DNA from: Paulinella micropora
Lineage: Eukaryota > Cercozoa > Imbricatea > Euglyphida > Paulinellidae
Assembly (NCBI GenBank): GCA_019918135.1
Contig: WBZZ01006894.1
Span: 62,001 to 126,000 of the forward strand
Reading direction: 5' to 3'
DNA length: 64,000 nucleotides
Shown: piece after piece, positions 58,576 to 64,000 of the stretch
Layout of the letters: each line of letters begins with the position of its first letter
Numbering within the stretch: the stretch's first letter is position 1
Program-made: the position numbers and the translations under genes
Notes under the pieces: generated by a model
What the model was told of the DNA's origin: nothing
What the model saw: the letters and a program-made list of their open reading frames with translations, nothing else
Databases searched by the model: none

Positions 58576-58632
58576 GTACACAATGCGCCAACTGCGAGAA
58601 GGCTAGTTCAAGCAAGCCCCCGGACCCAGTCT

Positions 58633-58866
58633 ATGACGCCGAGCCAAGTTACGATGGGCGCTGCCGCCGGAAAGCCGATACACGAGATGCAACGGGGGCG
58701 TTGGTGGTCGCGTAGCGAGACCGAGATCTTCCTAAATGCAATCCAAGCTGCTATCAACACCTGCAAGCGCGAGAATTTCGGGCCGGCGTTTGACTTGACG
58801 TCAGAATGCTTCCCCAGGCCCTTCCTCTCTCTTCCTCCATTAAATGAAACGCAAAAATACGAATAA
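58633..58866 (+). CDS. Possible small Myb/SANT-like protein
   Basis: 77 codons. The core MQRGRWWSRSETEIFLNAIQ and AAINTCKRENFGPAFDLTSE looks like the first helices of a Myb/SANT or MADF-type DNA-binding domain. It ends before AATAAA (58862-58867). Either a short real gene or the 5' remnant of a longer one. Start could be the ATG at 58687. Confidence 0.3.
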   Translation: MTPSQVTMGAAAGKPIHEMQRGRWWSRSETEIFLNAIQAAINTCKRENFGPAFDLTSECFPRPFLSLPPLNETQKYE

Positions 58867-58912
58867 AAAGAAAACTCTTTTGCTCGGTGTACAGACTTTG
58901 TCGAGAGTGGCT

Positions 58913-59116
58913 TTAATAAAAAAACGCGGCCTGGATGCTGCGGCGCCCCGAGGACGCCGGCGCGAAGAGGGCGCTGGCTAGCCGACACGCCAAAGTCCAG
59001 CAAGCGTTCAGGAGCAACACCATAGTTGTCGCGCCCCACAAGGCAAACAAAACACCCCCGCCAGCCCAGCCGCCCCCGGCGGCCCCCGCGGCGGTTGTAA
59101 CCAGAGTTCCTGACAT
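58913..59116 (-). CDS. Small single-span membrane protein, copy C
   Basis: 67 residues from the ATG at 59116 in the conserved GCGGCCGCCATGTCA context. Gly/Ala-rich N-terminus, one span (VLFALWGATTMVLLLNACW), basic tail ending SSGRRSIQAAFFY. An in-frame upstream ATG at 59206 would add 30 residues that look signal-like (AGCFLLHAVCVCVVAS) but are partly encoded by the variable GT repeat. Paralogue of 33930-34124. TTTAATAAAAAAA follows the stop region. Function is unknown. Confidence 0.5.
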   Translation of the reverse strand: MSGTLVTTAAGAAGGGWAGGGVLFALWGATTMVLLLNACWTLACRLASALFAPASSGRRSIQAAFFY

Positions 59117-59206
59117 GGCGGCCGCGCTGGCCGTCGTCGCGCCCAGTGTGCTAGCTACCACACACACACACACGGCGTGCAACAGAAAACACCCAGCCGC
59201 TGCCAT

Positions 59207-59606
59207 GTTTGCCTTGCTAGCTAGCTGCTCTCTCTCTCTCTGTCAACTCAATCGAGCTGCTCTGCCCGCAAACCTGTAGCCGCTGCCATCACCACCGCCA
59301 GCAGAGGCATGGAGATCTTCTTTTTTTTGGGGAAAGGGGGGGAATCACACGCGTTCACGATTTTTTATAAGCCTGTGACAGACTCCCGCTCTCTCTGGAA
59401 CGCACACCTTGGGGGAAAAGGGGGGGGGGGGCACTCCCCCCCCTCCCTTTTTTTCTCCTGTTTCTTTTTTTCCCCCTTTGCGCCGGAATTTAGAGGCAAG
59501 GTTTAGCATAAACCATTTGATTAATTTTTTTAATGTTGTTAACTTTGCAGACTTTGACAGGCCACTAAGGCCAACTTATTTCGGAACTGCGCAAGGCCAA
59601 ACAAAC
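59207..59606 (-). other. Duplicated leader and intergenic block (inverted)
   Basis: Inverted counterpart of 27836-28240: CT/GA microsatellite, the 20-codon leader frame MPLLAVVMAAATGLRAEQLD (ATG near 59310), a G/C hairpin near 59415-59440, and AT-rich GATTAATTTTTTTAATG. Confidence 0.65.
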
Positions 59607-60971
59607 CTATTCCGGAGTTCTGCGTAGGTATTTGGCTGGGATGCCGCGGGCCTCGAAGAATTTTTGTGCTTCCGCGTGGCCCGCGACGGCCAGCTGGAGC
59701 TGCTCCGAACGCAGCTGGTATTCTGGCGTGTCGGGGAGCACTAGGCCATGGGGCTCGTCTAGCGTATACAAGTACAAGTCGAGCCCGATGACTTCGTTGC
59801 CAAGAGTAGCCTCTAGTTCCAGCTCTGTCTCAATTTCTTCACCGTGCCCCCAGACGTTCTTCGCGGCCAGGTAGAGGAACAGGTGCGACAGGGGCAGCAT
59901 GGTGCTGTTGAGATTGCAACGAGGGAGCCGCGCGCATACAATCCTTGCCACCTCGCCATCCAGACAGTGCTTGCGCACCCGTTTAGCATGCGCAGTGAGT
60001 GCGCGGGCCAAGCGTTCACAAAAGACCCTGGCCTGTTCCTCCATGAGTCTGGACCAGCGCGCGTCACCCTTACAAGTCGACCCTGCAGGGTATTCGGGGG
60101 CCTGTTCCTCTTCCTCGTTGTCCTCGTCCTCTGCAGGCACGGCGCCCAGTAACAGCTTTCGTCGTTTGCGGGCGTTTTCCTGTTCCAGGGTGGTTATCGC
60201 CAATTGTTGTTTGAGGGCCAAGCCAGCCGTTGCCAGTCCAGCCGCCTGCTCTGAAATCCGAGCCGCCTGCTCCGTTATAAGTTGGTCCTTTACCTTGAGC
60301 AGATTTTCCATTTGGGTAATCAACATATCCTTGATTGCCGAGTCGCCAAAGCCAGCTAGCCCGGAGCGCAAGGAGTCGCGGACTTCTGGTGCCAACTCTT
60401 GCCGACGTATCGGAAGTGCCTTCTCAAGCGCCTCGTCACCAACAGAAGCGCGGGTAGCCAGGTTTGCCATTTCCGCTCGCAGAGCCTTGCAGCGCGGGTG
60501 GTCAAAGTGGCTTAAAATAGTTATAATGCCTTTGAATTGCATGCAGGCTACCGCTCGCCCGTCTCCCTCCTTCACCTCTTGCACAGGTGCGTCGGCCCGC
60601 GCTGAGCCACGCGGAAATACAAAGAATTTTACCGGGTTTTCACGGGTGGCGCTAGAATGCCACCCGGCACCACTTTTCTCGTGAAGAGAGACGTTTGGTC
60701 TCGCTAACGTCTGTGCCACCCTGGACCACTTTTTTCTGGCTGAATCATCAGAACACTCAGTAAAAAAAGAAATGGCGTCTGTAATGCAGAAATACTCGCC
60801 CGGGGCGCGTCTGATTTTAGCAAAATCTTTTGGTGCGAGTTTCATGAGTATTTCATTTTCGTTCAAAACATGGATTGGGTCAGAGCTGCCACCTGGGGTG
60901 ACAGGTGTCATCGACGCTTTGGAAATGGCGGTAGGCGCTTCAAAAGGTTGCAACTGCTTGTCGTTCATCAT
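59607..60971 (-). CDS. Bro-N-like/coiled-coil protein, copy with internal deletion
   Basis: 454 residues; inverted paralogue of 26324-27835, near-identical over most of its length and with the same promoter. It lacks 49 codons present in the longer copy (after KHCLDGE), an in-frame loss with GCGAGG at both borders of the removed segment. N-terminal Bro-N-like module, EQAARISEQAAGL coiled coil, acidic EDEDNEEEEQ and the GIPAKYLRRTPE end are kept. Likely still a functional gene. Confidence 0.75.
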   Translation of the reverse strand: MMNDKQLQPFEAPTAISKASMTPVTPGGSSDPIHVLNENEILMKLAPKDFAKIRRAPGEYFCITDAISFFTECSDDSARKKWSRVAQTLARPNVSLHEKSGAGWHSSATRENPVKFFVFPRGSARADAPVQEVKEGDGRAVACMQFKGIITILSHFDHPRCKALRAEMANLATRASVGDEALEKALPIRRQELAPEVRDSLRSGLAGFGDSAIKDMLITQMENLLKVKDQLITEQAARISEQAAGLATAGLALKQQLAITTLEQENARKRRKLLLGAVPAEDEDNEEEEQAPEYPAGSTCKGDARWSRLMEEQARVFCERLARALTAHAKRVRKHCLDGEVARIVCARLPRCNLNSTMLPLSHLFLYLAAKNVWGHGEEIETELELEATLGNEVIGLDLYLYTLDEPHGLVLPDTPEYQLRSEQLQLAVAGHAEAQKFFEARGIPAKYLRRTPE

Positions 60972-61218
60972 CTTTGATGGTCTTGTGTTTCTCTTTTCTG
61001 TTAACTGGAATTCTGAGCGCGGATTGGATTGTATATTTTACTCCCCTTTCCCCCCCCCCCCCTCCCCCCTTCCTTCTCCCCTTTACCTTCCGTCTCCTTC
61101 CCCCACCCCCTGCCCCTTATCTTCTTCCCTCCCCCCTCCCCTCTCTTAGTTCTCAGTGCCAAGATTACAACTCTGTCAAGGATTCTTTTATTAATACCTT
61201 TGTCAGAAAGATCTACAT
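60972..61218. other. Spacer: family promoter and repeat module
   Basis: The AAAATATACAATCCAATCCG promoter (minus orientation, about 60985-61040), C-rich runs and the TTCTCAGTGCCAAGATTACA module near 61150. It mirrors 26109-26323. Confidence 0.6.
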
Positions 61219-62145
61219 TTACTCGAGGTCATCCAAAGTCATTTCCCTTGTGTACTTTTTTTTTATGTACTTGGCAAAGAGAATTGCAGAACGCGCTTCC
61301 ATACGACCTACAACACATGCGCGCGCGTCTGGGTTTTTGACATAGAAACAAGAAGTATACAAGATCTGGCCGAGGTTACCAATGTATTGGGCCTTGACTG
61401 GCACCCGCCAAGAAGCAAATTTCTGGTTGAAGACTTTTGGCATGAGTGCGTAGTTGCGCGGGTGATCATATGACCGATGTGGAAGGGGATAATATGATAG
61501 TTTACCCGCCCAGTGAATCCGCAGCGGATGACCGATGTGAAACGGGACCTTGCACACGCCGTTCTTGTCGAAGTATTCGCGGAAGTAGATGCTATCACGA
61601 TGTGCAATCACCCAGGCACGCACCTGTGCCCTTGTCATAAAATGTCTGGTGTTGGTCAATGGCTCAATCACACCAAGGTACACAGGCCCGGGCTCGATCT
61701 CGTGCTCTGGATGAATCTTGCGCATCTCTGCAATCATTGTATCTAAGTAATGCTTGCCGTTAGAAGGCGTGATGTCACCGCCATCCCAGTCGATCTCCTG
61801 TCGTAGTCCTGACGATGTTAGCTGCGCTTGCTCGGGCGCAGTGGCGTCGCCCGTCTCAGACAATGCTGCTGGCTTGGAGGAGCCTGGGGTTTGTTCGATT
61901 GTAGCTTGTGGTGGCGATAACCTGGGGCGCTTTGCTACAGGTCTTGGCTGCTGCTCGCCTTGTTGGGCCTGCTCGTGCTCAGGTTCAGGCAAGGCTGCGG
62001 GCTTGGCCAAGCTTGTTGTATTTTCGATTGTGGCTGGTGGGATGTTGGGCGGCGCCCGTTGCTCGGTTGTACTTGGCCCACCTACCATTGCGAGCGACGA
62101 TGCTAAGACTGTTGCGAGCTTTGGTGCAGCTTCTTGGTCGTTCAT
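61219..62145 (-). CDS. HNH protein lacking the Bro-N-like domain, copy 2
   Basis: 308 residues. It starts with the family MNDQ and promoter, but the DNA-binding-like module is deleted; a Pro/Gln linker leads directly to the DWDGGDITPSNGKHYLDTMI region and HNH domain. The HNH site is altered: after HIGH comes an insertion (PLRIHWAGKLSYYPLPHRSY) before DHPRNYALMPKVFNQKF, apparently from a partial duplication of the CACATCGGTCAT segment. The C-terminus is complete (AKYIKKKYTREMTLDDLE), unlike copy 1. Nuclease activity is therefore doubtful here, while copy 1 has the intact site but a shifted C-terminus. Confidence 0.65.
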   Translation of the reverse strand: MNDQEAAPKLATVLASSLAMVGGPSTTEQRAPPNIPPATIENTTSLAKPAALPEPEHEQAQQGEQQPRPVAKRPRLSPPQATIEQTPGSSKPAALSETGDATAPEQAQLTSSGLRQEIDWDGGDITPSNGKHYLDTMIAEMRKIHPEHEIEPGPVYLGVIEPLTNTRHFMTRAQVRAWVIAHRDSIYFREYFDKNGVCKVPFHIGHPLRIHWAGKLSYYPLPHRSYDHPRNYALMPKVFNQKFASWRVPVKAQYIGNLGQILYTSCFYVKNPDARACVVGRMEARSAILFAKYIKKKYTREMTLDDLE

Positions 62146-62358
62146 CGTCTTTGATGGTCTTGTGTTTCTCTTTTCCGGTAACTAGAATTATGAGTGCGGT
62201 GAGATTGTATATTTTGCTCTCCTTCCCCCCCTCCCTCTCTTGCTCTTTGTTCTTCAGACGCCTTGTGCCGCGCGACAAGAAAAAATGTTTGTGACTAGTG
62301 AGATATATATTACATAAACGGATATTAATCTCGCACTTTCTAAAGGGCTAGCACAAAT
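62146..62358. promoter_or_regulatory. Divergent promoter region
   Basis: Minus side: a diverged family promoter (AAAATATACAATCTCACCGC, AATTCTAGTTACCGGAAAAG). Plus side: GATATATATTACATAAACGG about 55 nt before the 62359 ATG. The two genes are divergent. Confidence 0.5.
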
Positions 62359-63531
62359 ATGGCGGATGGTCGCGAATACGTGCAGTGCACACTGCAAGAG
62401 TACAATCAACACTTAAGAACAATGCGTAATAAAAAAGCAGCAACCGTCCAGCAACCAGCCACCCAGATGTTTTTTCGCAAGAACAAACTGCACGTGTTCT
62501 CTTGCTTACACATGCCCATACAAAAGGTGTCTGATTTCATCGCCTCTGCGTACACCTTTCGCTACAAGTCTTCTCCTGACCGGGCCCAAGCCCTCCCCCA
62601 CCAAAGCGTGGTCTATTTTACAACATCAACATCTCTGCCAGTGGCGGCGAACGGCCTGAACGACCTGGATTCGTTTGTGCGTACTAATATGAGCGAACAG
62701 GCCGCCTTGTGGCTGTACACTATTTACGACGGAGACAGGAACGTGATTGCGGACATGGTCGCTCGCGGGCTCATGAAAATTCCATTCAATGTCTCTGAGT
62801 CACTGGTTAGAGATTACTATGCACCCCAAGGTGGGCTACAAAGAAAAATCAAGATCAAGCTCGAAGACCTACCGATGTCTAAGGAATACACGGACTCGTG
62901 CTACGATGGGCTATGGCTAACGCTCTATAATTTCGTGAAGGGTTCGAATAATGAGCAATGCCTGGTGTGGCCTGGCGCAAGGCCCGCCAAGGTCTGGTTC
63001 AACACTGGCATGTACAGTCCCATGTTTGTCATTGACAACTACCAGGTGTTAGATTCCCAGATGGGGCGCTCGTTACCAGAAGGGATAGAGCTGGTTAGCG
63101 TTGCATACGCGACCGGTCGAAAAGAGCTAGACGCCCGTGAAGTGGCAGCCGCCATGTTTTTGTTCTTTATAGTGCAGCTAAAATTGCACACATTAGGGAC
63201 GGAGGAGATACAGAAACTGAATCTCCAGCGTTGTCGCAAGGCCTTGTGTATGCAACTACCTCTGTTGCCCGAGATAAAAGATAACGGCATCGACCTTGTG
63301 CAAAAGGCAGCGTCGTCTTTGCTGGAAATGGACAACCGACTGTCACGCCTGTCTAACGGCGCCATCACTTTCCGGTCCGCGCTAGGTAAAAACCACGAAG
63401 AATTCGCTGCTGAATTGAACAATGCTGTGTCTGCATTGAACGGTACTGAGTCTGCATCGGAAAAGACTGTGCCAAAAACGAACAAAGAGGAATGCGAGAA
63501 ATGCGGGAAAAAAAAGCTCTCTGTTTCGTGA
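62359..63531 (+). CDS. Orphan 390-aa protein with C-terminal CxxCGK motif
   Basis: Intact soluble protein. Recognisable stretches: YVQCTLQEYNQHLRTMRNKK, KLHVFSCLHMPIQKVSDFIA, FNTGMYSPMFVIDNYQVLD, a hydrophobic helix REVAAAMFLFFIVQLKLHTL (about 257-276), helical C-terminal region (SSLLEMDNRLSRLSNGAITF) and the end KEECEKCGKKKLSVS. No signal peptide; the single hydrophobic helix could be buried or a membrane segment. A truncated inverted copy lies at 28740-29000. Family not recognised. The CxxCGK tail parallels the 29544 protein. Confidence 0.7.
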   Translation: MADGREYVQCTLQEYNQHLRTMRNKKAATVQQPATQMFFRKNKLHVFSCLHMPIQKVSDFIASAYTFRYKSSPDRAQALPHQSVVYFTTSTSLPVAANGLNDLDSFVRTNMSEQAALWLYTIYDGDRNVIADMVARGLMKIPFNVSESLVRDYYAPQGGLQRKIKIKLEDLPMSKEYTDSCYDGLWLTLYNFVKGSNNEQCLVWPGARPAKVWFNTGMYSPMFVIDNYQVLDSQMGRSLPEGIELVSVAYATGRKELDAREVAAAMFLFFIVQLKLHTLGTEEIQKLNLQRCRKALCMQLPLLPEIKDNGIDLVQKAASSLLEMDNRLSRLSNGAITFRSALGKNHEEFAAELNNAVSALNGTESASEKTVPKTNKEECEKCGKKKLSVS

Positions 63532-64000
63532 GATTTCGGGGGAGCTTTGATATGACTTCCGAAATAACAGCCCTTGCCCAGTATTGTAGGTGCCGCTTTT
63601 TAAAAATCGCTTTCAGGTCCTGCACAATGTTCTGATAAAGACGTTGTTGTTTTTCTACAGTGTTGGCCTCCTTCTGCTGGCCAGTGCCTGCTTGTTCCCT
63701 CTCGTAGTTTGCAATGCCAAGATTAAAGCTTTGTCAGGGATTCTTAGAGTGATTATTTCTTTTTTTGTACATTGCTAGCATGACGCTCCCTGTCCGTGCA
63801 GTGCCAAGATTAAAATTTCGTCCGTGCAGTGCCAAGATTAAAATTTCGTCAGGGATTTTTATTAATTTTTTTCTTTGTACAAGCCGCCGGCGCCTTGCTG
63901 AACGAAGCGAGGCGCCGGCATTCGTGCTGTCAGTTTTTGTTCTCCTCGTGCTTCCTCCGCGCGTGTATTTATTCCTTTTGCAGCTTCTGCGCCCTTCCCC
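63532..64000 (+). repeat. Spacer with mosaic modules and hairpin
   Basis: The GTGCCAAGATTAAAGCTTTG module at about 63713, then a 27-nt tandem duplication of the same module (63796-63850). GCCGGCGCCT at 63886-63895 pairs perfectly with 63910-63919 (14-nt loop). The window ends in the TTTGCAGCTTCTGCGCCCTT module. A short frame at 63590-63778 is not supported. Confidence 0.7.

Noticed and set aside
1-64000. tRNA or rRNA genes
   Set aside because: I looked for tRNA-like TTCGA/GGTTC arms with matching acceptor stems and for rRNA-like conserved blocks and saw none that hold up by eye.

Overview
This window looks like an accessory or terminal-type region of a large eukaryotic double-stranded DNA virus, most plausibly Nucleocytoviricota-like. 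The genes are intron-poor with short leaders. AT-rich TATA-like boxes lie 20-60 nt before several ATGs, and some genes are followed by AATAAA or TTAATTAAA. There are no bacterial ribosome-binding sites and no operons. The protein repertoire is eukaryote-facing: F-box and leucine-rich proteins, a WWE-PARP, an integrin-like FG-GAP membrane protein, a RIG-I/Dicer-type helicase, an atypical kinase, a Sel1-repeat protein, HNH proteins and Fanzor (eukaryotic TnpB) remnants. No hallmark gene (capsid, polymerase, packaging ATPase) and no rRNA or tRNA was recognised, so the virus assignment is an inference. A repeat-rich host-genome segment carrying viral insertions remains possible.

Layout. 1-6.1 kb: a mosaic of short dispersed repeats on the + strand with an 18-bp minisatellite. 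6.3-12.5 kb: a small orphan gene, a multipass membrane protein, an F-box protein, a frameshifted leucine-rich gene and several relics. 12.8-16.4 kb: mosaic repeats. 16.7-18.7 kb: helicase. 18.9-19.8 kb: a second minisatellite and repeats. 20.0-21.4 kb: kinase-like gene. 21.4-24.6 kb: repeats and a relic. 24.7-36.0 kb: a paralogue-rich block (Bro-N-like/HNH, Bro-N-like/coiled-coil, CxxC-tail protein, four-repeat protein, small membrane protein, leucine-rich protein). 36.6-44.2 kb: FG-GAP protein, acidic-tract protein and a coiled-coil protein. 44.4-47.2 kb: mosaic repeats, now on the - strand. 47.2-55.6 kb: truncated or broken genes, PARP, Fanzor remnants, a 59-nt poly(C) run, a membrane-anchored Bro-N relative and the Sel1 protein. 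55.9-62.2 kb: an inverted, more decayed counterpart of the 24.7-32.8 kb block. 62.4-63.5 kb: an intact gene whose truncated copy lies at 28.7-29.0 kb.

Two processes dominate. One is segmental duplication, with an inverted duplication of about 8 kb plus further paralogues. The other is invasion by a mosaic of small palindrome-containing repeats, which cut genes and in several cases supply their stop codons. Paralogue pairs capture decay in progress: homopolymer frameshifts, in-frame deletions at short microhomologies, and insertions. Readable functions point to host interaction (ubiquitin adaptors, ADP-ribosylation, RNA sensing or RNA interference, cell-surface adhesion) and to DNA mobility. 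All family calls are from motif reading by eye, without searches.
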